Below are positions 35,139-44,252 of a stretch of 64,000 bases of DNA, in pieces. The stretch is from Thermoanaerobacterium sp. CMT5567-10 (GTDB lineage Bacteria; Bacillota; Thermoanaerobacteria; Thermoanaerobacterales; Thermoanaerobacteraceae). The DNA lies in assembly GCF_030534315.2 (NCBI RefSeq), contig NZ_CP130558.2, positions 2,594,501 to 2,658,500 of the forward strand. The letters are read 5' to 3'. Made by a program: the position numbers and the translations under genes. The notes beneath the pieces are model-generated. The model ran no database searches and was not told where the DNA came from. It saw only the letters and a program-made list of their open reading frames with translations. Numbering within the stretch: position 1 is the stretch's first letter; every line of letters starts with the position of its first letter.

Positions 35139-35926
35139 ATTTCAAAAAAGAAATAACAACTGTTTGGTCATTTCCAGAAAGAGGAGATTGGGCAACACAT
35201 AATGGGAAGTACAGAGGGAATTTTGCACCGCAAGTTCCAAGAAATATTATATTGCGTTATTCAAAAGAAAATGATATTGTATTAGATCCCATGGTTGGAA
35301 GTGGTACTACTTTGGTAGAGGCAAAACTACTAAATAGAAAGAGTATTGGCTTTGATATTAATCCTGATGCGGTGAAAATAACAAAACAAAATCTTAATTT
35401 TGGTGATATTAAAGGTAATAAATATAAGTTTGAACCTGTTGTAAAAGTAGGAGATATTAGAAACCTTAAAGAAATCGATGACAACAGTATTGATTTAATT
35501 TTAACGCATCCTCCATATCTAAATATTATAAAATATTCAAATGGTAATATAGAGGGCGATTTATCAAATATTTCAGGAGTAAAGAAGTTTTTAAATGAGT
35601 TGGAAAAAGGTGTTTCAGAGCTTTTCAGGGTTTTAAAGAATAATAGGTATTGTGCAATATTAATAGGTGATACTAGAAAAAGCGGACATTATGTTCCATT
35701 GGCTTTTTATGTAATGCAACTTTTTCTTAAAAATGGCTTTATATTGAAGGAAGATATTATAAAAGTACAACATAATTGCAAATCAACACCATATTGGGAA
35801 AGTCAGGTGGAAAAATATAATTTTTATTTAATAATGCATGAGCATTTATTTGTATTTAGAAAGCCTGAAGATGGCGAAGACTTAAGTAGAGTAAAATATA
35901 GCATGTGGCAAGCAAATACATGGTAG
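35126..35926 (+). CDS. DNA methyltransferase (N6-adenine or N4-cytosine)
   Basis: Second methyltransferase of the restriction operon, 266 residues. The AdoMet-binding motif I (IVLDPMVGSGTTLVEA, about residue 52) comes before the catalytic motif IV, which reads THPPYLNII (about 126) in place of the usual DPPY. The recognition region would be at the C-terminus. This order and the HPPY variant differ from DpnA, the second methylase of classical DpnII systems, which has DPPY. The start ATG lies inside the endonuclease gene, implying coupled translation. It may methylate GATC in single strands, or another site altogether. Confidence 0.82.
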   Translation: MENINFKKEITTVWSFPERGDWATHNGKYRGNFAPQVPRNIILRYSKENDIVLDPMVGSGTTLVEAKLLNRKSIGFDINPDAVKITKQNLNFGDIKGNKYKFEPVVKVGDIRNLKEIDDNSIDLILTHPPYLNIIKYSNGNIEGDLSNISGVKKFLNELEKGVSELFRVLKNNRYCAILIGDTRKSGHYVPLAFYVMQLFLKNGFILKEDIIKVQHNCKSTPYWESQVEKYNFYLIMHEHLFVFRKPEDGEDLSRVKYSMWQANTW

Positions 35927-35994
35927 TAATAGCAATATAAATTTGTGTTATGTCTATTTATGATTATGCTATAATTAAACAGGGTGATGTAGAT

Positions 35995-36555
35995 ATGAGT
36001 AAGATAATAAAAAATAATTATACGGAAGTGGATTATGAAAACTGGCCAGAAGATGAAAGAATTGAATTGATTGATGGACAGATATATGTGATGGCTCCGC
36101 CGTCAAGGGTACATCAAGAAGTTTCAATGCAATTGTCAGTTTTAATATATAATTATATTGCTTTAAAGAGCGGAAGATGCAAAGTTTATTCTGCACCATT
36201 TGATGTGCGATTAAAAGATAAAAACAATAAAATAAGCAGAGTACAACCTGATATATCTATTATATGTGATGAGAAAAAACTTAATGACAAAGGGTGTGAT
36301 GGTGCTCCAGATATGATAATAGAGATAGCCTCACCGTCTTCTTTGTCAAGAGATTATGTTACAAAAGTAAACTTATATCAAAATTCAGGTGTAAAAGAGT
36401 ATTGGATCGTGAATCCATATAAAAAAAGCATTATAGTTTTTAGGATGACCAAAGATGAAGAATATGATGATGTAGTTCAGTACAGCTTTGATGATACTGT
36501 AAAAGTTGGCATATTTGAAGATTTAAAGATAGATTTTAAAAATATATTGATGTAA
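35995..36555 (+). CDS. Uma2-family (DUF820) putative nuclease-fold protein, second copy
   Basis: A 186-residue paralogue of the protein at 5469-6032 with the same blocks: DYENWPEDERIELIDGQIYV, MAPPSRVHQEV, VQPDISIICD, GAPDMIIEIASPSS and SGVKEYWIVNP. The acidic residues of the PD-(D/E)XK-like site are retained. The ATG at 35995 follows AGGGTGATG; the open frame begins earlier but without a site. It directly follows a restriction-modification operon. A role in DNA defence or in mobile elements is possible but not shown. Confidence 0.82.
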   Translation: MSKIIKNNYTEVDYENWPEDERIELIDGQIYVMAPPSRVHQEVSMQLSVLIYNYIALKSGRCKVYSAPFDVRLKDKNNKISRVQPDISIICDEKKLNDKGCDGAPDMIIEIASPSSLSRDYVTKVNLYQNSGVKEYWIVNPYKKSIIVFRMTKDEEYDDVVQYSFDDTVKVGIFEDLKIDFKNILM

Positions 36556-36592
36556 AAAATGCTGCAATTGATTTATTTGGAGATGAAAAGTT

Positions 36593-38287
36593 ATGTTAAA
36601 CCTGCTTACGATATTAGCCGAAAGGTTCAGCATGATAGGACTTTTGGCTTTTGTCTTGTCGAGAGCGAATTTCTTCAAAAAGGTAATAAGCAATAATGTA
36701 AGCTATAAGGACCTGTCAATACTTATCATCATATTTAGCTTAATCGGCATTATCGGCACTTATGTAGGTATACCGATTAATGGTGCTATAGCGAATTCAA
36801 GAGTTGTAGGGCCAATGATAGCGGGTTTATTAGGTGGACCTTTTATTGGATTTTTAGTGGGGTTTATAGCAGGACTTCACAGGTTTTTAATAGGCGGTTT
36901 TACTGCACTGTCATGCGGGATCTCTACCACAATAGAGGGATTGATTGGCGGCATTATCAAAAAATATTATAAAAACACGGTAGATTGGAAAATCGCGTTT
37001 TTGGCAGGAATAATTGGTGAAACGCTGCAGATGATTTTAATTCTTACAATTTCGAGGCCTTTTTCTAGCGCTCTATCGCTTGTGAAGGTAATCGGACTTC
37101 CGATGATACTTGTCAATTCGTCAGGAATTGCTGTATTTATGTTGATTATTAAATCTGTATTTGATGAAATTGATATAATCGAGTCCAGACAAGCGAAGAT
37201 TATGCTTGATATTACTTCCAAAACAATTCCATATATAAGAAGCGGTTTAAATAAGGATACAGCGAAGGTCGTATCTGAGATTATCTATGAATCAATAAAT
37301 GTCGATGCAGTCGCAATTACTGACTTGAAGACTGTATTAGCATATATAGGTTTAGATGATGTACAGGACAAATGTCAGTTTTTAAAAAAGGCAGAGATCA
37401 ATGCATTTAGATTTAAAAAGGTTTATGTGGACAACAATAAAAGAGGTTTAGGTCTATTATCATCAGTTACTGCACCGCTATACTGCTATGATGAGCTAGT
37501 CGGCACACTTAAGTTATTTCGCAAAAATAAATTTGTAAACAGCACAGATATAGAAGTAGCAAAAGGATTAAGCAATTTAATATCAAATCAGCTTGAGATT
37601 GCAGATGCGGAAAATCAAAAAAGGATTGCTAATGAAATGAAGTTTAATGCGCTGCAAGCACAGATAAATCCTCACTTTTTGTTTAATGCATTAAATACGG
37701 TGATTTCCTTTATACAATACAATCCTGATGGTGCCAGCAAACTGCTTATTACTTTAAGCGAATATCTAAGAAATAACCTTAGGTACGCAGGAAAGTGGAT
37801 AATGATTTGTAAGGAACTTGATAATATAGATGCCTATTTGTTCATTGAGAAAGCACGCTTTGGAGATAAAATCAATGTGGTTAAGGATATTGATGACGAT
37901 TTGCTAAATATGTATATACCGGCTTTATTGATTCAACCTATTGTGGAAAATGCTGTAAAACACGGCATCTTGCCAAAGGATAATGGCGGTACGGTTGTAA
38001 TAAAGATCAAAGATAACAATGACTTTATTAGATTCTCTGTGGAAGATGACGGCGAAGGAATCGAGAATGAAATGCTTAAGAAGATAGTAAAAGAAGATTA
38101 TGGCACTAATATGGGTATTGGACTTCATAATGTGTATGAAAGGATTCAAAGTATACACAGAGGTGCTTTCTTCAAGATAGAAAGCAAAAAAGGACACGGT
38201 ACAAAAGTGGTATTTGATTTCCCTAAATACTATGAAGAAAATAAGGAGGAAATTTCTAGTGATGTTGAGGTCTTTAATAGTAGATGA
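36593..38287 (+). CDS. LytS/BtsS-type sensor histidine kinase
   Basis: A 564-residue membrane sensor kinase. About six hydrophobic segments of the 5TMR-LYT type fill residues 1-200 (with RVVGPMIAGLLGGPFIG), then a GAF-like domain (about 215-340). The kinase core has the phosphohistidine in QINPHFLFNALN and an ATPase domain with EDDGEGIENE and MGIGLHNVYERI. The family includes the pyruvate sensors BtsS of E. coli and LytS of Bacillus. It is followed with a 26-base overlap by its LytTR regulator, and then by a CstA-family transporter, the same trio as BtsS-BtsR-BtsT. Confidence 0.92.
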   Translation: MLNLLTILAERFSMIGLLAFVLSRANFFKKVISNNVSYKDLSILIIIFSLIGIIGTYVGIPINGAIANSRVVGPMIAGLLGGPFIGFLVGFIAGLHRFLIGGFTALSCGISTTIEGLIGGIIKKYYKNTVDWKIAFLAGIIGETLQMILILTISRPFSSALSLVKVIGLPMILVNSSGIAVFMLIIKSVFDEIDIIESRQAKIMLDITSKTIPYIRSGLNKDTAKVVSEIIYESINVDAVAITDLKTVLAYIGLDDVQDKCQFLKKAEINAFRFKKVYVDNNKRGLGLLSSVTAPLYCYDELVGTLKLFRKNKFVNSTDIEVAKGLSNLISNQLEIADAENQKRIANEMKFNALQAQINPHFLFNALNTVISFIQYNPDGASKLLITLSEYLRNNLRYAGKWIMICKELDNIDAYLFIEKARFGDKINVVKDIDDDLLNMYIPALLIQPIVENAVKHGILPKDNGGTVVIKIKDNNDFIRFSVEDDGEGIENEMLKKIVKEDYGTNMGIGLHNVYERIQSIHRGAFFKIESKKGHGTKVVFDFPKYYEENKEEISSDVEVFNSR

Positions 38288-39026
38288 TGAGATCCCAGCT
38301 ATAGAGGGTTTAAAGTACCTTTTAGAGGATTATAAAAATACTATTGAGGTTATAGGAACAGCCACAAATGGCACGGAGGCCTTTGAAAAAATCCTTAATT
38401 TAAAGCCAGATGTAGTTTTTCTAGATATTGATATTCCAAAATTAAATGGCATCAACGTTGCAAATAATATAACTGCATTGGATAAAGTGCCTTTAGTTAT
38501 ATTTGTTACTGCATATGATAGTTATGCAATAGATGCTTTTGAGATAGGTGCTATAGATTATCTGCTTAAACCTATAAATCCATGTAGATTGAATAAAGCT
38601 ATAAATAAAATTGTAAATATGTATGATAAGCCAGATACGTTGCAAGTCTATCTAAATAATGAGGCAAAATTTTTTGAGAAACAATTTCACAAGTTGCCAG
38701 TGGAGAAGTTTGGCAGGATTAAGCTTATAGATTTTAATGAGATTGTATATGCGGAAGCGATGGACGGAAAAGTTCTTGTAAAAACTAAAAATGATATTTT
38801 TGACTACAATGATACGATGAAAAACCTGGAGAATAGACTAAATGATGCCTCATTTTTAAGAGTTCAAAAGAGCTTTATTGTAAACTTAAACAATATTTTA
38901 GAGATACTGCCTTGGTTTAAAGGCACATACTGGCTTGTAATGGACGACGATAAAAAGACAAAGATATCAGTCAGCAAAAACAAGATTAGAGAGCTAAAAA
39001 AGATATTTGGACTTGAGAAAAATTAG
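38262..39026 (+). CDS. LytTR-family response regulator (BtsR/LytR-like)
   Basis: A 254-residue response regulator. The receiver domain (1-120) carries the phospho-acceptor Asp55 in VVFLDIDIP and acidic residues in VDDE at the start. A LytTR DNA-binding domain fills about 150-250 (DFNEIVYAEAMDGKVLV, FLRVQKSFIVNLNNI). The ATG at 38262 follows AAGGAGGA and lies inside the kinase gene. Two 11-base direct repeats 20 bases apart stand upstream of the next gene, as expected for LytTR operators. Confidence 0.93.
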   Translation: MLRSLIVDDEIPAIEGLKYLLEDYKNTIEVIGTATNGTEAFEKILNLKPDVVFLDIDIPKLNGINVANNITALDKVPLVIFVTAYDSYAIDAFEIGAIDYLLKPINPCRLNKAINKIVNMYDKPDTLQVYLNNEAKFFEKQFHKLPVEKFGRIKLIDFNEIVYAEAMDGKVLVKTKNDIFDYNDTMKNLENRLNDASFLRVQKSFIVNLNNILEILPWFKGTYWLVMDDDKKTKISVSKNKIRELKKIFGLEKN

Positions 39027-39035
39027 GATGTAAAC

Positions 39036-39079
39036 ATTTCTTTTTAATACAGTATATTTCTTTTTAGTCCCGTATTTCT
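39036..39079 (+). promoter_or_regulatory. Predicted LytTR operator: tandem direct repeats upstream of cstA
   Basis: ATTTCTTTTTA occurs at 39036-39046 and again at 39056-39066, exactly 20 bases apart, with a shorter third copy ATTTCT at 39074-39079. LytTR regulators bind direct repeats about two helical turns apart. A -10-like TATACT lies at 39122-39127 with a poor -35, as expected for an activated promoter. Confidence 0.65.
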
Positions 39080-39165
39080 AACTCTTATGGGATATTTAAT
39101 GAATTTATCACGGTTATGCTATATACTCCTTATAGAAGTTAAAAAATATAAGGGGGTTTTACAAA

Positions 39166-40962
39166 ATGAGCGCAATTATTTTAGTAATTGCTGCAGCATG
39201 TATATTTGCCATAGCTTATCGTCTTTATGGTGTTTTTATTGCGTCAAAGGTTTTGTCATTGGATGAGACGAGAAAGACGCCAGCATATGCATTGGAAAAC
39301 GGCTATGACTATGTACCGACGAATAAGTGGGTACTATTTGGGCATCATTTTGCGGCGATTGCAGGAGCGGGTCCTTTAGTTGGTCCAGTGCTTGCTGCAC
39401 AGTTTGGCTATTTGCCTGGTGCATTGTGGATTTTGATAGGTGCGACATTGGCAGGTGCAGTACACGACATAGTAATTTTGTTTGCATCTGTAAGACACGA
39501 AGGGATGTCACTGGCAGAAATTGCTAGAAAAGAAGTGGGCAAATTTTCCGGTTTTGCAGCGACTATTGCTGTAATATTTATTTTGCTCATTACTGTTGCA
39601 GGTCTTGCAATCGTTGTCGTAAACTCACTCTTTAATAGTCCATGGGGGACATTTACTGTAGGAGCTACAATACCAATTGCTCTTTTTATGGCTGTCTATA
39701 TGAAATGGATAAGGCCAAATAAAGTTGCAGAAACAACTATTATAGGTGTTGTCTTAATGATAGTTTCAGTCATTGTAGGACCAATGGTTCAACATTCTGT
39801 CTTAGCACCTTATTTAACTTTTAATCAACATCAAATGACAGTGTTATTGGCTCTTTATGGGCTAATTGCTGCTGTCCTTCCGGTTTGGCTGCTTTTAACA
39901 CCGAGGGATTATTTAAGCACTTATATGAAAATAGGCGTTATATCTTTATTGGCAATCGGTGTAATATTTGTAAATCCTATAATAAAAATGCCGGCTATGA
40001 CAAAGTTTATACATGGCGGTGGTCCTATTATTCCAGGTAAAGTTTGGCCGTTTGTATTTATAACTATAGCTTGTGGAGCACTGTCTGGATTCCATTCATT
40101 GATTTCGACTGGTACGACACCAAAAATGATCAAAAATGAAAAGGATATTTTACCTATTGGTTACGGTGCAATGTTAGTAGAAGGTTTTGTATCTATAATG
40201 GCATTGATTGCTGCTACAAGTTTGCATCCTGGTGATTACTTTGCGATTAATGTTCCACCTCAAATTTTTGCACACCTTGGCATGAAAGTGGTGGATCTTC
40301 CTGTACTTTCAAAAGCAGTAGGAGAAAATTTAGCTGGCAGGACAGGTGGAGCAGTTACTTTAGGTGTCGGAATGTCGTATATATTTTCATCTATTCCAGG
40401 ATTTAAATCATTGATGTCTTATTTGTATCATTTTTCTATACTGTTTGAAGCGCTGTTTATATTAACAACTGTTGATGCAGGTACAAGGATTGGAAGGTAT
40501 GTATTGCAGGAAGCTGGCGGATATATCTACAAGCCATTAAAAGATAAAGATTGGTGGCCAGGTATAATTCTTGCAAGTATTGTGTTTACGGCAGCGTGGG
40601 CATATTTAGTGTACAATGGCAGTATATCAACTATATGGCCATTATTCGGTACATCAAACCAGCTTTTGGCATCAATAACGCTAGCAATTGGAACTACCAT
40701 GCTTTTAAAACGAGGAAAAGCAAAGTATATAGCTATAACGGCAGTGCCTTTCGCGTTTATGATTGTTACCACAGTTACTGCTGCATACTTGAATATTGTT
40801 ACTAATTATCTGCCATCAGGTAACACAGTGCTTATAATTTTCTCAATAATCATTTTGATACTGGCTGTTTCAATTAGCGTTGACTGTGTCACAAAATGGA
40901 TTAAGATATATAGAGAAATGCATTCGCAAAATGTAGCTGCAAATTTTGAAACATCTAATTAA
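39166..40962 (+). CDS. cstA: CstA-family transporter, probable pyruvate or peptide uptake
   Basis: A polytopic membrane protein of 598 residues in the carbon-starvation (CstA) family. Family features: GHHFAAIAGAGPLVGPVLAA in the first third, SGFHSLISTGTTPKMI in the middle, TVDAGTRIGRYVLQE and WPLFGTSNQLLASI near the end. Members import pyruvate (BtsT, CstA of E. coli) and possibly peptides. Being next to a LytS/LytTR pair and a tandem-repeat operator favours pyruvate. AAGGGGG precedes the ATG. A hairpin follows the stop. Confidence 0.92.
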   Translation: MSAIILVIAAACIFAIAYRLYGVFIASKVLSLDETRKTPAYALENGYDYVPTNKWVLFGHHFAAIAGAGPLVGPVLAAQFGYLPGALWILIGATLAGAVHDIVILFASVRHEGMSLAEIARKEVGKFSGFAATIAVIFILLITVAGLAIVVVNSLFNSPWGTFTVGATIPIALFMAVYMKWIRPNKVAETTIIGVVLMIVSVIVGPMVQHSVLAPYLTFNQHQMTVLLALYGLIAAVLPVWLLLTPRDYLSTYMKIGVISLLAIGVIFVNPIIKMPAMTKFIHGGGPIIPGKVWPFVFITIACGALSGFHSLISTGTTPKMIKNEKDILPIGYGAMLVEGFVSIMALIAATSLHPGDYFAINVPPQIFAHLGMKVVDLPVLSKAVGENLAGRTGGAVTLGVGMSYIFSSIPGFKSLMSYLYHFSILFEALFILTTVDAGTRIGRYVLQEAGGYIYKPLKDKDWWPGIILASIVFTAAWAYLVYNGSISTIWPLFGTSNQLLASITLAIGTTMLLKRGKAKYIAITAVPFAFMIVTTVTAAYLNIVTNYLPSGNTVLIIFSIIILILAVSISVDCVTKWIKIYREMHSQNVAANFETSN

Positions 40963-40972
40963 AAGCAATAAA

Positions 40973-40998
40973 AAGGACAGGTAAAGGCCTGTCCTTAT
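40973..40998 (+). terminator. Terminator-like hairpin after cstA
   Basis: AAGGACAGG (40973-40981) and CCTGTCCTT (40988-40996) form a perfect 9-bp stem. The T-rich tail is interrupted, so termination may be partial. It also faces the end of the convergent small gene. Confidence 0.65.
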
Positions 40999-41009
40999 GT
41001 ATTAATATT

Positions 41010-41171
41010 TTAATATTCTTCTTTTCTTACACCAAATTCGGCTGCCATTTCATCTTTTGCCATCTCTTTAAATACATTGTAAAGTTCATTGTCTTTATTC
41101 AATTCGGCTTGTTTATTATAGTACTGTACACCATCAAGTTCCATATTTATAGCATATTCCAATAGATTCAT
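41010..41171 (-). CDS. Very short ferritin/rubrerythrin-like protein, possibly truncated
   Basis: A 53-residue protein with GGAGATGA before the ATG. NLLEYAINMELDGVQYYNKQ resembles the first helix of rubrerythrin-like ferritins, including a Glu at the metal-ligand position, and the second helix (NVFKEMAKDEMA) follows. It then ends with EFGVRKEEY, where a full ferritin-like domain would carry the ExxH ligand pair and two more helices. It is either a decayed gene or a small helical-hairpin protein that works as an oligomer. No second half is visible downstream. Confidence 0.5.
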   Translation of the reverse strand: MNLLEYAINMELDGVQYYNKQAELNKDNELYNVFKEMAKDEMAAEFGVRKEEY

Positions 41172-41338
41172 ATAATCATCTCCATTATCAATAAACAATA
41201 ATTTTCTTTTAATAATATTATAACATTATTTGCTAATTAATTAAATAGGAAAATGGGAAATATTTCTTTATAAATTCTTTATAATTTGATTTTATAATAC
41301 AAACATCAAACAAAAAGATGGAAGAAAGGTGGTATATT

Positions 41339-42037
41339 ATGGAATATATACTTGAAACGAGAAATTTAAAAAAGTCTTATGGGAAACACTTAGTTGTAGA
41401 TGACATTTCATTAAAAGTTCCTAGAGGATCTATATATGGGCTTCTTGGACCTAATGGGGCCGGTAAATCTACTACATTAAAGATGGTAACTGGTCTACTG
41501 CATCCAACATCAGGTGAAATATTTGTATTTGGAGAGAGGTGGCGAAGAGAACATCTTGATAGAATTGGTGCACTTATTGAGTCACCTGCACTATATGGGA
41601 ATTTGACGGCACATGAGAATCTTTTGGTTCACGCAAGATTAATTGGAATTGCTGATGAGAGGATTAAAGAAGTTCTAGAAATTGTAGATTTAAATGATAC
41701 AGGTAAAAAACTAGTATCGCAATTTTCTACAGGCATGAGACAGAGATTAGGTATTGCCATTGCTTTATTAGGAAATCCTGATTTGTTAATACTTGATGAG
41801 CCATCAAATGGTTTAGATCCTATAGGTATACAGAATCTTCGAGAATTAATAAAGTCTTTTCAGAAAATGGGGATTACAGTAATATTATCAAGCCATATTT
41901 TAACAGAAGTTTCAAAGCTTGTTGATACAATAGGTATTATAAGTAATGGCAAACTTAAATACCAAGGAACAATAGATGAAAAGCAAGACATTGAACAGTT
42001 ATTTTTTAATGTAGTGAGAGGTGAAAAAAATGATTAA
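41339..42037 (+). CDS. ABC transporter ATPase, bacitracin/lantibiotic-immunity type
   Basis: ATP-binding subunit of 232 residues. Walker A GPNGAGKST, signature FSTGMRQRLGIA and Walker B LLILDEPSNGLDP are complete, and the sequence fits the BcrA/SpaF/NisF branch. The ATG at 41339 follows GAAAGGTGG; an in-frame ATG at 41318 has no site. Two small permeases and a two-component system follow with overlaps, forming a five-gene module typical for sensing and resisting peptide antibiotics. No bacteriocin precursor gene lies nearby, so defence against foreign peptides is more likely than self-immunity. Confidence 0.9.
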   Translation: MEYILETRNLKKSYGKHLVVDDISLKVPRGSIYGLLGPNGAGKSTTLKMVTGLLHPTSGEIFVFGERWRREHLDRIGALIESPALYGNLTAHENLLVHARLIGIADERIKEVLEIVDLNDTGKKLVSQFSTGMRQRLGIAIALLGNPDLLILDEPSNGLDPIGIQNLRELIKSFQKMGITVILSSHILTEVSKLVDTIGIISNGKLKYQGTIDEKQDIEQLFFNVVRGEKND

Positions 42038-42788
42038 TATTTTGAAATCAGAAAATTTAAAGTACAGAAGGACTTTTATGAGAAAACTTATTATATTTGC
42101 GCCGCTGTTTTTTGTGCTGTATGCACTGCCGCAGAAGATATTTATGCCTGCAAATTATCTCATGCCATGGCAGCTTCTTATTGATTTGGTGTACAATTGG
42201 TGGCCGGTAATTTTTATACCGATTGGCTTGGCACTTTATGCATCACTGGTAGCTTTGCATGAGAAAAAATCTGGCGGATATCGAAGTATAAAAAGCCGAA
42301 ATGTTCCTCTACACAAAATATGGATAGGTAAAATATTGATAATGGCCTTCTATACATTTTTGTCAACATTGGTTTTGATTATTGCTATTATTATAACAGG
42401 ATCAATAACGGCAGGTGGAGATATTCCTTGGGGTAAAATATTTGCAGGAGGATTTTTTACATGGGTTACATCGCTTGCCTTGATACCTTTGGAATTATGG
42501 CTGGCAACTTTGAAAGGAACATTTTATAGCATTGCATTAGGGTTTGTAGGACTTATTATCGGTGTGATTGGAGCTGCAAAATCATATTGGATCTATATAC
42601 CATGGAGCTGGCCAACAAGGCTTATGTGCCCAATAATAGGTGTTCATCCTAACGGTACATTATTACAGATTAATGACTCTTTAAAAGATCCATCGGTAAT
42701 CCCGATAGGCGTTATTGTATCAGTTTTAGCGTTTTTGATATTCTCAATTCTTACTATGATTTGGTTTCAAAGGAGAGATTTAAATTGA
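42030..42788 (+). CDS. ABC permease, lantibiotic-immunity type (LanE-like)
   Basis: A 252-residue membrane subunit with six hydrophobic segments. It begins with a short cytoplasmic stretch (ILKSENLKYRRTFMRKL) and has WSWPTRLMCPIIGVHPNG near the end, a pattern of the SpaE/MutE family. The ATG at 42030 follows AGAGGTGA and overlaps the end of the ATPase gene; GTG 42021 is the upstream alternative. It pairs with the next permease. Confidence 0.85.
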   Translation: MINILKSENLKYRRTFMRKLIIFAPLFFVLYALPQKIFMPANYLMPWQLLIDLVYNWWPVIFIPIGLALYASLVALHEKKSGGYRSIKSRNVPLHKIWIGKILIMAFYTFLSTLVLIIAIIITGSITAGGDIPWGKIFAGGFFTWVTSLALIPLELWLATLKGTFYSIALGFVGLIIGVIGAAKSYWIYIPWSWPTRLMCPIIGVHPNGTLLQINDSLKDPSVIPIGVIVSVLAFLIFSILTMIWFQRRDLN

Positions 42789-43564
42789 TGAAGATATTGT
42801 ATTCTGAAATAATAAAGACGAAGCGTACGCCTTTAAGATATATTACATTTTTGCTTCCAGTATTGTTTTCATCTGCACTTCTATGGTACTCATCAGTAAG
42901 ATCTTTATCTGATTTTTATATACATCAAGCCTTTTTTGAAATCTGGACGGCAGTGGTTGTTCCGATTACGGCTGGCTTATTATTTGGTTTGGCTGCAAAT
43001 CAGGAGGAGAATGCTGGTGGTTTCATAAACTTGTTTGGCAATAATTTTGAAAGGAGCAGTTTATACATTGGCAAATTCATAATTATAGCATTATCAATGC
43101 AGATAAGTATGATAATTTCAATATTTATTTTTGGAATTGGGTTTGACTTAATATTATGTGGGAATTTTCCGTGGGTCATCTATATAGCGTCTTTTATTTT
43201 AGGATCAATCGGCGCATTATCATTATTGTCTATGTATATGTGGATTAGTTTTGCATGGGGATTGGGAGCATCAATTGGATTTGGGGGCTTTGGCATGTTA
43301 GTTGCTGCGCTTATGTCTACGAATTTAGGGGACAGTGTATGGACTTATATCCCATGGGCATGGCCTGTAAGGCTATCAATGCTTCCCGGTGCATATCTTC
43401 TTTTTACATCAAGCATGACATATCCGCCTAAAATAATATCGTCGGGAGAATTGATTAATCAAATCGCCAGTGGGTTCATCTTCGCTTCATTGTTTTTTAT
43501 ATTTATGATTGTTGGTGGTATAATATGGTTTAAGAGATGGGAGGGCAGGAAGATGTATGAGTAA
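42788..43564 (+). CDS. ABC permease, lantibiotic-immunity type (LanG-like)
   Basis: Second membrane subunit, 258 residues, six hydrophobic segments, with the related end motif IPWAWPVRLSMLPGAY. Its ATG shares a base with the stop of the previous gene (TGATG); TTG 42785 is a possible alternative closer to AGGAGAG. Two different permeases with one ATPase is the usual LanFEG composition. The stop overlaps the response-regulator start. Confidence 0.85.
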   Translation: MKILYSEIIKTKRTPLRYITFLLPVLFSSALLWYSSVRSLSDFYIHQAFFEIWTAVVVPITAGLLFGLAANQEENAGGFINLFGNNFERSSLYIGKFIIIALSMQISMIISIFIFGIGFDLILCGNFPWVIYIASFILGSIGALSLLSMYMWISFAWGLGASIGFGGFGMLVAALMSTNLGDSVWTYIPWAWPVRLSMLPGAYLLFTSSMTYPPKIISSGELINQIASGFIFASLFFIFMIVGGIIWFKRWEGRKMYE

Positions 43565-44252
43565 AATATTAATTATTGATGATGAGAAAGAGATAGTTGA
43601 TTTGTTAAAAGATTCGCTTGAAAGAAAGGGCAACACTGTTCTGACTGCTTATAATGGCAAGGAAGGAATTGAAAAAGCTAAAGAAATGCCGGATCTTATA
43701 GTGCTTGATATAATGATGCCTGATATTGATGGGTATGAAGTTTGCCGTAAGATAAGGGATACTGTAATTTGTCCCATCGTATTTTTAAGTGCAAAACAAA
43801 GCGAAATGGACAGGATAAAGGGATTTGCCTTAGGTGGTGATGATTATGTTGTAAAACCATTTAGCTTAAAGGAATTGTTAGCAAGGATAGATGCACATTT
43901 GCGAAGGGAAAAGCGAGCAATTTTATTAAATGAAGAAGGAAAAAGGGCTTTATTAAATTTTAAACACATTACAATAGATTTAAAGTCGCGGGAAGTGATG
44001 GTGAATGGGAATCCTATTGGGCTTACAAAAAAAGAATTTGATGTTTTAGAGCTTTTGTCGCTTCATCCCGGTCAAGTATTTTCAAAAGAACAGATATATG
44101 AAAAAGTATGGGGTTTTGATGCAGAAGGTGACACTACTACAGTTACAGAGCATATTAAAAATATAAGAGCAAAAATTGAGAATCTTGATCCTGATACAGA
44201 ATATATTAAGACAGTGTGGGGAATAGGTTATAAATGGGAGAAGGTTTTATGA
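43557..44252 (+). CDS. OmpR-family response regulator of the ABC module
   Basis: A 231-residue regulator with a receiver domain (Asp51 in VLDIMMPD, acidic pair in IIDDE) and a C-terminal winged helix (about 135-230, with LTKKEFDVLELLSLHPGQ and TVTEHIKNIRAKI). It overlaps both the permease gene before it and the kinase gene after it. It most likely induces the ABC genes when the kinase senses a peptide antibiotic. Confidence 0.93.
   Translation: MSKILIIDDEKEIVDLLKDSLERKGNTVLTAYNGKEGIEKAKEMPDLIVLDIMMPDIDGYEVCRKIRDTVICPIVFLSAKQSEMDRIKGFALGGDDYVVKPFSLKELLARIDAHLRREKRAILLNEEGKRALLNFKHITIDLKSREVMVNGNPIGLTKKEFDVLELLSLHPGQVFSKEQIYEKVWGFDAEGDTTTVTEHIKNIRAKIENLDPDTEYIKTVWGIGYKWEKVL

Noticed and set aside
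35126-35926. Naming the second methylase dpnA
   Set aside because: The motif order and the HPPY catalytic motif do not fit DpnA, which carries DPPY, although the operon position does.
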